Source: Brachynemurus nebulosus (Eukaryota; Arthropoda; Insecta; Neuroptera; Myrmeleontidae). Taken from it: 64,000 nt of DNA. Location: positions 2,242,001 to 2,306,000 of the forward strand of contig JAPWDM010000008.1 of NCBI GenBank assembly GCA_035578155.1, in the 5' to 3' direction. The notes under the pieces were generated by a model. It was not told the origin of the DNA. It saw only the letters and a list, made by a program, of their open reading frames with translations, and made no database searches. Made by a program: the position numbers and the translations under genes. This document shows, one piece after another, positions 53,601-63,641 of this stretch (within the stretch, counting starts at the first letter, position 1; every line of letters starts with the position of its first letter).

Positions 53601-55676
53601 CACGATCTTACCAAAATAGCAATAACTTTTTTATTTTTTTATCAAAACTAATAAACAGGAAAATACACAGAATGCAAAAATGTAAGAACGCCAAAATTGA
53701 AAATTTTCACCCTAAAGGTCATCCCAGTCCCCTTAAGGGCGTATTCTAGTCTAGAGGCTCGATTTTGACGTGATTTTACGGATGTAATAAAAAAAGTGGT
53801 ATTTTGCGAAGTAAAATACACACACCGGCATAATAGGGTACTTGACTGCAATTGAGAAATGATTCTAAATGCTTTGTTCTTACATATAAATTAATTAATT
53901 TTTGTTAAATTTTTAAAAATCTTCAAGAAAACCATTGTTCAATTTTAAATGAACAAATTGGCGGGAAAAACGATTTGGCGTAGTGACGTATGCAATGACG
54001 TCACGATTTAACTTAAACAGATGTCGCTTTCATTCATATCAACACTTGTCAACACGGTTTCAAATTTGTACACAATATTCAACAGTCATCATGCTCAGTT
54101 TTAGTGGTATTTACAACTTTCTACTTTGTTATCTTCTTCATTTATCATCATCGTAAGATTTTCATGAAGCCCTACAAGCATTAAATGCACTTTAAGAAAA
54201 CGTAACTTTAAAATTGTAGCAAAAAATATAAGCATTTTTAACATAATATTTAAAACAAGTTGATAAGGATATTTTACGTATTAAGTGACGATGTATTCCT
54301 TCCATCAATCTTTTTTGAGTGCAAAATTAATTGCAAACCAAAAAGTTCAAAATAAATTATAAAGAAAAACAACTTCTCTTGGTCAATTAGAATTGTAAAA
54401 ATGTCACAATGAAAATGCAATTTGTCATAGACAAACCGTAACTACAGTAATAAGATCTGCTATTAAAAAATGACGTCATTTTCAAATATCACTGCGTTTT
54501 TAACCATTTAAATGAAGGCTAAAAATTTATCATTTTCGAAATCGAATTTTTAAGTAACTAAAGAATATTTTTATCTATCACTACTAAAATTGAATATATT
54601 TAAGGACAATACATAAAATTATTCAGCATTTAAAACAAATTTTGAATACAGTCAAGTACCGTATTAGCGGAACATAAAAAAAAATATAGAAACCTATTTA
54701 TTAAACAAAGTTGGCGGTTTTTTTTCAATTATATCGCAACAATATTCTAACTTCTATAAAAAAAAACGCGCGCTTCTTATCGTTTTACAAAAGTTTCCCT
54801 GATTTATCTTGATTTTGACCAATTTTCCATGACTTTCGGCCTATTTTCACTACCTTCCCTGATTTTTCATAACTGTGAATCAATTTCCCTGACTTTCCAG
54901 GTCTGTGGGAACCCTCAAATCCATATTATAAATAAATCTTGTTTGATACCTGATGATGAGCTAATCGCTCGAAAACCAAATCGTAATTTAAACAATTAAA
55001 TATAGTGAAAAGTTAACAACGCAAATTATTTCCATATGTATTTATTTATAATATGGATTTTCACAAAGTAAATCTTTTTAGTGTACAATTATTTAACTCG
55101 TTTAAACAAACCATATGGTAAAATTTTTTTGTCTCAAAATGCCGGACTTTTTACTGCCAAGTGATAATAAGTACAATAGATAAGGTTACAAAAAAAGAAA
55201 AAGAAAAAAATCAAAGATCTCAACATCAAAAAAGTGAACCCTAGGAATTTACAAAATATAAATTATACTAAACTATGTTGATAAAATTGAACATTATTTA
55301 GAATTATACCGTATTGTCACAGATGGCGGCACCTGTACCAGTGAATATGTATATACATTGGACAGCATTTTGAGCCGCCATATTGCAGGACGAGTTAACT
55401 CGTCTTAATCATTTAAAGACTTAATAAATGTTAATTGTATATTGTATTAAACGACTATATGTTACAGGTATTGACGGTGAAACGGGTGAATTGGTGCAAA
55501 TGGCCGAGAAAGGATTGTGGGAGCCGTTATCGGTCAAATTGCAAACGTACAAAACGGCTGTGGAGACGGCAATTTTGCTATTACGAATCGACGATATTGT
55601 GTCCGGTAGCAAGAAGAAGGATGGAAAACAGGATCAGCCGCAAGTTCAGTCACAACAGGCCACCATGGAGGAATAA
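47624..55676 (+). CDS. CCT3: T-complex protein 1 subunit gamma (TRiC/CCT chaperonin)
   Basis: One of eight paralogous subunits of the cytosolic double-ring ATP-driven chaperonin that folds actin, tubulin and others (family knowledge). Five exons: 47624-47660, 47734-47795, 47866-48256, 50453-51406 and 55468-55676; 1653 nt, 550 residues, normal length. Group II chaperonin signatures are present: LGP (43-45), TNDG (62-65), GDGTTS (94-99), and the later KIPGG, LLRGAS and VPGGGA motifs. All introns are GT-AG and in frame. The C-terminal tail (SGSKKKDGKQDQPQ onward) is variable, as is usual. Exon GC content is clearly above the surroundings. Introns 3 (2.2 kb) and 4 (4.1 kb) are nearly all transposon. 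No AATAAA lies between the stop and the element starting at 55811, so the poly(A) site may be inside that element. Confidence 0.97.
48303..48465 (-). mobile_element. R215 repeat copy 3, truncated
   Basis: Reverse complement of about 163 bp of R215, ending in the palindrome GGTTAAATTTAACC. It starts 46 bp after the CCT3 exon 3 donor. Confidence 0.7.
49017..49515 (+). mobile_element. RX element copy 2, uninterrupted
   Basis: Matches 31097-31313 plus 31648-31920 and gives the empty site for the E700 insertion there. TGACGTCA at 49033. A run of about 21 A lies at 49475. In CCT3 intron 3. Confidence 0.78.
49588..50349. mobile_element. Element with 33-bp inverted ends, 762 bp
   Basis: TGAGTTGTCTAGTATC followed by AAAATCTACTAAATCC is inverted at 50315-50349. 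A third partial copy of the end motif lies near 49790. In CCT3 intron 3. No ORF. Confidence 0.65.
51439..52145. mobile_element. hAT-like element, 707 bp, perfect 8-bp TSD
   Basis: GTTTAGAG flanks both sides (51431-51438 and 52146-52153). Ends TAGAGATGTCGATT and the inverse of TAGAGATGTCGATT. Subterminal regions are rich in AATCGATT. It starts 33 bp after the CCT3 exon 4 donor. Confidence 0.9.
52181..52482. mobile_element. MITE-P copy 1, almost perfect palindrome, TA-flanked
   Basis: Arms of about 140 bp meet near 52330. Ends TTCGGAACCCAAAGGAATGG and its inverse, with TA on both sides. Other copies are at 62291-62583 and, disrupted, 62606-62905. Confidence 0.88.
52622..53329 (+). repeat. GCTTCCG-hairpin element copy 2 with 140-bp tandem repeat
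   Basis: Same 5' hairpin and TCTGTCTGTCC tract as 43225. Inside are two tandem units of about 140 bp, each with GCACCAAGTGG, a GGTCCCCTAT phrase and ACGCCGCTACCATG. Ends GAGGAAGCTGTGTGCC. Confidence 0.68.
53832..54665 (+). mobile_element. MITE-A copy 3, diverged
   Basis: Terminal AATAGGGTACTTGACTG and CAGTCAAGTACCGTATT are intact; the interior has drifted and is longer. It keeps TTGGCGGGAAAAA and two TGACGTCA octamers (53996 and 54471). In CCT3 intron 4. Confidence 0.75.
54936..55090 (+). repeat. Retroelement-tail-like repeat, copy 2
   Basis: Matches 106-215. Hairpin at 54950-54974: CTGATGAT, stem GAGC, loop TAATC, stem GCTC, GAAAA. TTTCACAAAGTAAATCT follows, as after the palindrome at 41353. 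In CCT3 intron 4. Confidence 0.55.
55110..55415 (-). repeat. Dispersed YY1-like-site repeat, copy 3
   Basis: Reverse complement of 7753-8290 without its insertions, so it supplies empty sites. It holds GAGCCGCCATATTGCAGG (the YY1-like site) and GATGGCGGCACCTG. It ends 50 bp before CCT3 exon 5. Confidence 0.7.
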
Positions 55677-55810
55677 TTGATGTTAATCGAATTATTTTTA
55701 AAAAAAATTATTAGTTTCTTTTTTTACCACGCTGCGCTGCTGTTAAGAACTAATGTCACTCTGTGTTCACACAAATTCATTGAGCCATATTCTTAAGTTT
55801 TTATGATATT

Positions 55811-57137
55811 GAGTAATTCTCTGGTAACGGGAACCACCCTAAAAAATTCGTCCTTCCATTCTGTGTAGTTGTGTTGGACCGATGTTTAAACCTGCTGAAA
55901 TCAAATTTTTTTTTTTCATCCTAAAACTATCATTATTTAATTTTAAAAAAAAAAGTTAATTAATAAAAATAATTTTTCAGATAAAAATAGCAGAAACGAG
56001 CTGTGACGTCACAATCTCTTACTCACAACACTGTTGCCACTAGGATCGCTACTTAAATTCCGGTTAACAAACATAACTATGGAAATTAATCTGAATTTAA
56101 TTAATTTTTTTTTTTTAATTAACAATTTCTTTTCCTACTTATAAATAAAAAAATAAACAATTTTTTTTCTTAGTTACAGAACACCTGCAACTATCTAGAA
56201 AATATGACATAATTGACAGCTAATAAACGTTTTCGCGCAAATTTTTTGAACACAAATTAATTTTTTCGAACGATTTTCGGCATTATTTTTAAAAATTAAA
56301 ATTATATACTTGCATAAAATACATAAATATGCGTATTTTAAAATAGTTTTCCAAAATTAGTCAAATTCCTAATTGTAATTTAAAGAAACATTAAAAATGT
56401 CAGTCGCCATTTTTGAAATCAATTTTGACGTTTAATCATGTTTATTTATGTAAATTCGTATCTACAAAATTTTACAACAAATATTACGAATTTCACCCTC
56501 TAAAATTTAACCACCAACAACCCCTATCTGTATGTCATTTTGATATTATCAAGATTTCGTAGTTTTAACAACGCAGTCCTTATAAGTGGATGATCTCTGT
56601 CATTACATGAAGTTGTCTACGCACACTTGCCCACTTTTTAATTGTCAGTGTCGCATCTTATACAATTTAAGAAACCGTGTCGATGTTTTCTTTTTGTTTT
56701 AAAGTTATTATTGAAATTTTTTTAAACTTATTTAGAAAGTAAAAGGTTTAGATCAGTGTTTCTCAAAGTGGGGTAAAAAAAAAATATTTGAGGGGTTTTA
56801 AAAACAGTAACAACATTTTCTAAATATTTGAGCCGGGGGTTTTTGAAATTTTTTATTATTTTTGACAAAAGGGATTCATGGACCAAAAAGTTCGAAAAAA
56901 ACTGGTTTAGATAATCATCATATTATTAACAAATATTAAATATCTCGAGAATTGTAAAAAAAAACTCGCTATTGAATGAACTACAAAATTCTGACTTAAT
57001 GCGTGTCTAACACGCACTTGCCACGCAAATTCGGAAAAACAAGAAATATTATAGCTACACGAAGCACTTTAATGGAAAAATCATCAAAATTTAAAGCTAC
57101 GAGTTTTTCGGGTGACTCCCGTTACCAGAGAATTACC
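55811..57137. mobile_element. Element with inverted ends in the CCT3 3' region, 1.33 kb
   Basis: TAATTCTCTGGTAACGGGA at the left is inverted as TCCCGTTACCAGAGAATTA at the right. It begins 135 bp after the CCT3 stop and holds the first downstream AATAAA (about 55964). TGACGTCA at 56004. A small hAT MITE is nested at 56754. Confidence 0.65.
56754..56904. mobile_element. hAT MITE, 151 bp, perfect 8-bp TSD
   Basis: Starts CAGTGTTTCTCAAAGTGGGG, a typical hAT end, and closes GTTCGAAAAAAACTG. GTTTAGAT flanks both sides (56746-56753 and 56905-56912). Confidence 0.88.
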
Positions 57138-57380
57138 TTATATAAGCTTTAACATACAAAAAAATTAGGGTTCCGTAAAAAGAAAAACGAAACCGTTATC
57201 CATTTTTTTGTCGCTCACAGACACTTTTTTTTTCAAAAATTTGGAATAATGTTGGGTCTTTGTAACGTACATAATGTTTTTTTTATTTTTAACAGAATAT
57301 CAATAAATCCTGTCATTTCTGTTAAATGAAGAAATACTCCTTGAATTTGTGAATATGAAGTAATATTGTCTCGTAAGGAT

Positions 57381-57754
57381 GTTTTCACAATGGCTGACGT
57401 AAACCGTAAGCGGTAACGCTATCTAGTGAAATGACCTTGGACGAAACTTTATGTAGTTTATAAACGACCGTTTACAGTAAAACTTCATTCATACACATTA
57501 CACAGTGAAATCACGTTAGTATTGACAACAAAAGGAAAATTGGATAGTTTAGAAACTGTTGCGACGACAGTGACACCAACTATCGTCGTGTAAACGAACC
57601 TTTCTTGTATTTTTGGACGTATATCAACATTTTCTAATGTTCTTAGCAGCTTCCAAATTCGTCCGATAGAGGCGCGTGCGTATTTGTGTCACAATTATTG
57701 CACAGATGGCGTTACTCTTTGTATCTTAATATCATCCATTGTGAAAATCGTCTA
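57381..57754. mobile_element. Possible MITE with short inverted ends
   Basis: GATGTTTTCACAATGGCTGA at the left resembles the inverse of TCATCCATTGTGAAAATCGTC at the right. The interior includes a GC-richer part with GACGATAGTTGG-like short inverse phrases. No duplication identified. Confidence 0.4.
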
Positions 57755-59414
57755 AAATGTTGCTAATTTCATTTAAAATCACTAATTTATTAATTTAAGC
57801 TTTACAATTTTTATTTACTTTAATAAAACTATAAAACCAATGTATTGTCACAGTATCAATAAATTTTTCGTAAATAATATTCGTAATCAATTGTTTTTAT
57901 ATATCCATTATTGTTAACGAAATGATGATATGCGTGCGCCTCTTGTGATGAAATTAGAAACTGTGTTAGATAAAATATGTACGTATAAATGTAACTGACG
58001 ATAGGAATGTGTACTATATAAATTATGTGATGCGGGTAATTTATATGATACAGCTTCTAATTTCATTACCAGAGGCACGAGTGAGAATTGTTGGGATTTG
58101 CGGAGTATGATAATCAGATCAGTTGCTGAGTATATGCTGATTTTAAGGACTTGAGTGTAATTATTCGGATATTAAAATACGTATGTACGCATCCAATTAA
58201 AGGAGCTACCTGCAAGTCCAGTCTGATTTTAATACTATGAGGCCCGAGCACTTTCACCGTAAACTTCCCCGAAAGCCGACAATATTTTTAAAGACATTCA
58301 AACACATTCGACACATCGGACATTCAAATCAATTAGAGAATTACAGAAAGTTTAGATAACAAACTGGTAAAAACAAAAATAAATACAAACAAATACTTTT
58401 ATTAGTTTTTATATTGTTTATTTTAACATTTTCTTTCGAAACCAAGAGAGTAGTGTGTGTTGGTGTTTGTGTGAGTTGAGTATATACACATCGGTGTGGT
58501 AACATCGCACACATACACAATGCGTAATCAATTAATCATTGATTGCGATCGGCCTCTGCGGTTGTTTTGTTTATTTTCGGATGCCGAAGCCGTGGGACTG
58601 AAAGTGTTAGTAATATAGCTAAAAATTCGGAAAAAATAACCGTTCTCCTCCCCCCGATATTTCTAAAGCTAACCGTTTTATAGGGTTCGTACATATTGAG
58701 TCATAAGTAACAGGAAAACTGCGACTTTTTCCACCAGTTTCCTTAACTCTTAGCGTGCCGGACAATCGGATGAACTAAAAGACAAGCGTATGAATGTTAA
58801 AAAAGGAGAGGCAATTGTTTACATACAAATTTCCTTTAATATTTTTAGTTTTTAAATTTTCTTATTCGGATTCCCTTCTCTCATATTGATATAACAAAAA
58901 TAAACATTAAAATTTTTTTTTAAATACATATTATAAAGTCAGTATTAAACTAGCAGTTTAAAATTTTAATTTTCTTGAAAAATTAAGTAGAATAATTATT
59001 AACACGTTAGTTGTCGTGCATGCTGTAAACCGTAAAGTGAAACTTAACCAATTGCCATACAACGCTGTACCGCGTCAATAATTCCATATAAAATGTATTA
59101 ACTAGTTAAAATAATGTACGAACTGTACATTTCGTTATCATAAGTTTGATCCTCAACATGTTAATCAGATTTTAGTTATCAATTATCATGTATATTACAA
59201 TTTGATGATACCATCACAAATTTTTAAATTTCATTTTTTGTTATTGTGTATATACCTACCATAAAGTAATTCATTTATAAATTTAAATAATAAATTGTTA
59301 TCATATAATACTGACTTTATTAAAGCAGGTAAGGTTTTGTTTTTTTATTCGTACAATCCTATTTATATTATTTATATTATACATTTATACAATCATAAAT
59401 TCGTAATCAGTATA
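57755..59414. other. Intergenic DNA, nothing recognised
   Basis: AT-rich with a few GC-richer patches (58250-58300, 58540-58620). A TG-rich stretch at 58450-58530 resembles E700 interior. No ORF, splice-supported exon or bounded element. Confidence 0.35.
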
Positions 59415-59899
59415 GGGTTGACCGGGATAGCAGAAGCTTGCAATAAATTTATTTCTACAATTTTTGTTATTTTTATTTAACCTTGATTTTTTGTACAAAT
59501 TTGAGCTATGGGTAACTTGCATTAAACAAAGGGCAATTGTGAACGCTAAAGTATGATAAAAAATTTTCAAAGTGGGGTAAATGTGAAGAATTTGAGTTGG
59601 GCTTTATTCTTATGTAGGTACCTCAACTTCTCTTGTAATGCATTCTAAATAATTTTTCTGATGGCATTCACTTTTATCCCAAAATTCATAAGATTTGCAA
59701 AACCGTGCCGGGGAAATGTAAATGGCTTATAAAATTTTTGTTTTTCATACGAATTTGCTCAAAATTTGTGTGGTGCATCCTGAATAATATAGAATTAAAA
59801 ATAAATCAACCATAATGTGATATATAAAATAAAAAATACTTAAAACAACGCTTTTATCTCAATTTATAAAAATCCATTCACAATTACCCCGGTCAACCC
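59415..59899. mobile_element. TA-flanked MITE, 485 bp
   Basis: Ends GGGTTGACCGGGATAG and the inverse of GGGTTGACCGGGGTAA, with TA on both sides. No ORF. Confidence 0.72.
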
Positions 59900-60465
59900 T
59901 AATCAAAATCATATTGATATTACAATTAGTCGACAGCACAGAATTTTGTCAACAGCATTCTAATGCGATCCGTTGTATGTGTGTATGTGTATATTTTTAT
60001 TATAGCTGATTGTGAGTGTGATGTTTCTGTGGTTGATGAGATGGTCGAACCGTGTGAAAATTTTTTGCTAACAATAATAAACAAGCTTCCTCATATCATA
60101 GTACACTATAAATTCAATTATGTTAACACATTCAAGAAAAATTATTAGAACCAACTTTTATATTTTTCTGTAAATATCTAAATGTTAATTTATTCACAGT
60201 ATTATTTTTTTTTATTATTATTTCATTTTAAAGCAAGTTGGGCAACTAGAGAGTTATCAATTTACCTTTAATTTAACATTTATTGGGGAAAAATTTCTAA
60301 TAGGAAAATAACCCTAGCGTGGATTTTTAGTGTACTTGTAATTTGTTTTTATTATAAAACTGAGGAAAAATATTTTTCAATCTAAACCATTCAAGTGCAG
60401 CTCAAATAAAAATGTCAAAATGATTAATGAATGAATATAGTCTTGTCTTTTTTTGTAAGATATAT
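59900..60465. other. AT-rich intergenic DNA
   Basis: Short open frames only, none with credible codon use. No repeat with defined ends seen. Confidence 0.3.
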
Positions 60466-60975
60466 TTCCCTCTTTGTTTCCTTTGGCATGTTAACATACC
60501 AATGGCACTGAATCGGTTAAATAACAAGGGGAAACAACATTCGCTCCGAGCCGAAACTATAACCATATATATCAAGTGATTATTTGACAATTTATCAGGA
60601 CGTCTTAATATACTATTATAAATGAAGGGAAAGTTTCTTTAATAAAAGCCAAACATCTGCTCATTTTACCTTAACAATGTCTTAAAATGGAATAGTTTTC
60701 AATAATTAACTAAGAAAGAGCATAAGAGGTAATACTTTTTTGAAAATTTCAAAATAAAATGACGTTTGATAGTAGAGTTACAATTTTTTTTTTTTATTAT
60801 TTTGTAGAATTCGGTAAACATTAAACACAGTAGTTATTTTAAAAAAAAGTACTTTTCCTTAAAGAAAACAGTAATATTATGTACAAACACCGTACTGATA
60901 AACTGCAATATTTGCCCACCTTGAGCGCTGTAGTCGACTTTCGTATCCCTTCCAGGCAAAAGCTCATAATGAATA
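60466..60975 (-). repeat. R480 repeat copy 2
   Basis: Reverse complement of 38993-39485, with moderate divergence; TTCGCTCCGAGCCGAAA at the left and GAGCGCTGTAGTCGACTTT at the right. Confidence 0.62.
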
Positions 60976-61008
60976 CAAAACTGTTTATTTTAAATAGCCA
61001 AAGTAATA

Positions 61009-61322
61009 CATGGTGGTCACAGATTTTTTGAAAATTAAATTCACTGACTTTTCCAGGTTTTCCAGAAATTTTATTAAAAAATTCCCTGACTATTTTGTGA
61101 AAAATGCCACCGCAAGAAGGGTAAAAAAATTTTCTGACGTAAAACAGTAAATGACGAGCAGAAAAAAAAAATACGCATTAATTTTTAAATCTAATCTCAA
61201 AACAAGTGAAAAATTGATTGAAGTTTTATCCCTAAATATAAAAATCAATTTTTTCCACTCTTCTGGTAAAATTTCCTGACATTTTCAGGTTTTCCAGTTT
61301 TTCCAGTAATGTGGCCACCATG
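61009..61322. mobile_element. TA-flanked MITE, 314 bp, CCAGGTTTTCC repeats
   Basis: Ends CATGGTGGTCAC and GTGGCCACCATG with TA on both sides. Subterminal regions repeat CTGACTTTTCCAGGTTTTCC-like phrases in both orientations. Similar phrases lie at 54780-54905. Confidence 0.72.
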
Positions 61323-61357
61323 TAATATATTTTCTAATTTAATTAGCAAGCCTGATC

Positions 61358-61462
61358 TCAGGCCAGCTCAGCCACAGCAGCGCTAGTAATACCAACATCG
61401 TTGTCATCCACGTCCAATGTTGAAATTGAAAAATTGGGTTCATGTTCGTAACGATTTCGTTG
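61358..61462 (-). CDS. Possible terminal coding exon, unknown protein
   Basis: On the minus strand an acceptor-like TTTGTAG is followed by an open frame of 34 codons to TGA. It encodes an acidic tail beginning QRNRYEHEPNFS, then LDVDDNDVGITS, ending AVAELA. ATTAAA follows 15 bp after the stop. GC content is higher than the surroundings. A second frame of the same strand encodes a 34-residue peptide starting MNPIFQFQHW with a hydrophobic centre (MTTMLVLLALLWLSW). I recognise neither and see no upstream exon with confidence, so this may be a gene fragment or chance. Confidence 0.25.
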   Translation of the reverse strand, partial: QRNRYEHEPNFSISTLDVDDNDVGITSAAVAELA

Positions 61463-62290
61463 CTACAAATCTTAAAAAAGTAGGTTAAAACTAGATGTTT
61501 AAATAAATTGGCCACATCATTTGATTTTATACAATTAAATTTAATATTTATTATTATAATTATTACATAGACTATAATAAATTATAATAGAGTTATTAAC
61601 AGAACAATACGATAAGAAATCTGAATTCGTGTCTATTCACTTCAGGTTACGGTAATTATTTTCGTCTAATCTCTATTTACCCTTCTGTTCTGATTCATTC
61701 CTGTTTATGTTTTTGTCACAGACCAATGAACACTATACTACTAGACAATGCGTGTAAAGCCACTTTGTTGGCATTTTTCTTGAAGCAGGTAACAAGGTGA
61801 GATTTAAAGAATATAATATAATGTCAATTTCTGAACAAATGCGACTATAATTATTGCAGGACATAATTTGTATACGTACGTATTCTGAAAATAAAGCGAA
61901 TGCCACTTTCTTTCTTTCAAAATTTTGCAGTTTCTTCTCAAAAAAAGTAAAATTTTGTTATCAATGTTATATTTTGACAATAATTATTTGAAAACGTTAC
62001 TACGAATACAATCGGTTACTTTATTGATTACTATATTACAGAATACTATTCGGTCGGAACTTGGTCGTAACTGGCTGCTTCAATTATACATTTATATACC
62101 TAATCCTAACTAATATTATAAATACGAAACTGAGTTTGTTTGTTTGACTGGCTTTCACGTTTAAATAGCTTAACTAATTAACTTAAAATTTTGCACAGAC
62201 GTATTTTTCGGAACAGAGATTATTAAAAATTGTTAAATTATTTTATAGAATGGTGAGACCTCTGGTGAGAAAAATTGTTAAATTATTTTA

Positions 62291-62583
62291 AAAGAATGTT
62301 GAGACCTCTGGTGAGAAATGCGCCGAGCTGCTGTAAAGGGGTTTTTTGACAGGTAAATATTAGGAGATAAATAATTTCATAGTAGTCGTAGGTAAAAATA
62401 TTATTGGTGGTATCTATAGAAATACTTAGTAACAAGTATTTCTATAGATACCACCAATAATATTTTTACCTACGGCTACTATGAAATTACTTATCTACTA
62501 ATATTTACCTGTCAAAAACCCCCTTTACAGCAGTTCGGCGCATTTCTCACCAGAGGTCTCACCATTCCTTTGGCTTCCGAATA
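62291..62583. mobile_element. MITE-P copy 2
   Basis: Near-palindrome matching 52181-52482, with a slightly shortened left end. About 50 bp including its left edge is duplicated in tandem at 62232-62285. Confidence 0.8.
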
Positions 62584-62605
62584 ATTAAATGTATTTTACA
62601 ATATT

Positions 62606-62905
62606 AATAAATATTTCTATAGATACTACCAATAATAATATGCTTCATTTCAGTAAAATTTAACCATGCTTCGTCACTTTGAATTTAAATAATTTCCGTT
62701 TTCTTGGCTTTGTCTCTTTCATTATTGCATTTACGTAAAGTTTAAATTTGCAGTTTGCTTTTAGAAAAGAATAGAAGATTGATTTGTTTCGAATATAAGA
62801 ATTATTTAATTTTTTTAAGGAAAACTCATGATCAATTGTGTCTGAAATGAGGTATAATATTTCTACCGACGCCGACGACTACTATGGAATTACTTATTTA
62901 CTGTT
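62606..62905. mobile_element. MITE-P fragment split by R215
   Basis: CTATAGATACTACCAATAATA at the left and TTTCTACCGACGCCGACGAC with TACTATGGAATTAC at the right are adjacent in intact MITE-P. Here R215 lies between them. Confidence 0.65.
62638..62857 (+). mobile_element. R215 repeat copy 4, inserted in MITE-P
   Basis: Full-length R215. Its insertion inside a MITE-P fragment shows that R215 is itself mobile and the younger of the two here. Confidence 0.75.
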
Positions 62906-63491
62906 CGAAATATAATTTGTATCCTATACGGAAATAAACAACCGGTAACTATCCAGTTATCGTCAGTCGGCACATCTATTATTCTTAACAAATTCCATAC
63001 AGATGAAATTTCCACCGGGCCGGGGTCGGTCACCCTATGATATTTAAATTACAACAACGGATAATTGATTAGCATATTGTTAGCAGAAAGAACAATATAC
63101 AACGATATACATAGCTTACTTTCGACCCCAGAAAAATATCTAAATCCTGGGCTGAAAAGTCTTATACCCGCAGCAAAATATATTTAAAATGATATAAAAA
63201 AAGAATGTTATAGTGTATTTTTTATCCGGGAAAAATATTTTATTTCTGTGGGAAAACCCCCCAAGAAGTGGCAGTTTTCAATAGCGACGCGATGAAAGTA
63301 CACTTTATACGATATTTAACTAGATGTAATAATTTCAAAAGCCACGCGAGTGAAGCCGCGGGTAAAAGCTACTTAGTCTGTATAATATATAATATTATGT
63401 TCATTGGTCTGTGGCAATACCTAATCAGTACAAGTTTGTTTTTTTATATCTTTTAAAACTACATTAAGTTTCAGAACATTTATTGTACCTG

Positions 63492-63641
63492 TCATGGCTT
63501 GTCACCTGTGTGAAGTCTTTCATGTTTTCTTAAGCTACCTGAAGTAGTAAACACTTTAGAACATTCACTACACAAATCAAATTTGACGAACTCAAAAAAT
63601 TTTGTAAAATTTTATGGAGTAATAAATTATTATTATTATTA
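63492..63641 (-). pseudogene. Disrupted C-terminal finger of ZF-6
   Basis: After the ZF-6 stop a (TAA)n run and about 50 bp of non-coding sequence intervene. Then finger sequence resumes in an open frame: [29 protein letters not shown] and stop TGA. The zinc ligands are intact, so an insertion has cut this finger off. Confidence 0.65.

Larger units (their letters stand above)
52162..53732. mobile_element. TTAA-flanked composite, piggyBac-like, 1571 bp
   Basis: Ends GGGGACTGGGATGTCC and the inverse of GGGGACTGGGATGACC; TTAA borders both sides (52158-52161 and 53733-53736). It carries a nested MITE-P (52181-52482) and a GCTTCCG-hairpin element (52622-53329). In CCT3 intron 4. Confidence 0.8.
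62104..63376 (+). mobile_element. Helitron-like element hosting MITE-P and R215
   Basis: Left end TCCTAACTAATATTATAAAT followed by TTTGTTTGTTTG resembles insect Helitron 5' ends. Right end ACGCGAGTGAAGCCGCGGGT then AAAAGCTACTTAG|T resembles a Helitron 3' end with its CGCG hairpin, although the final CTTAG departs from CTRR. The interior holds later insertions. No helicase ORF. Confidence 0.55.

Noticed and set aside
54950..54974. Hammerhead ribozyme
   Set aside because: CTGATGA and GAAA are present with a stem between, but one extra base separates core and stem, and stems I and III are not apparent; reported only as a hairpin.
61728..61802. Apparent exon bounded by CACAG and CAG|GTAACAAG
   Set aside because: Its start overlaps a repeated phrase (TGTTCATTGGTCTGTG, also near 47270 and 63400 in reverse), and the translation connects to no other exon.
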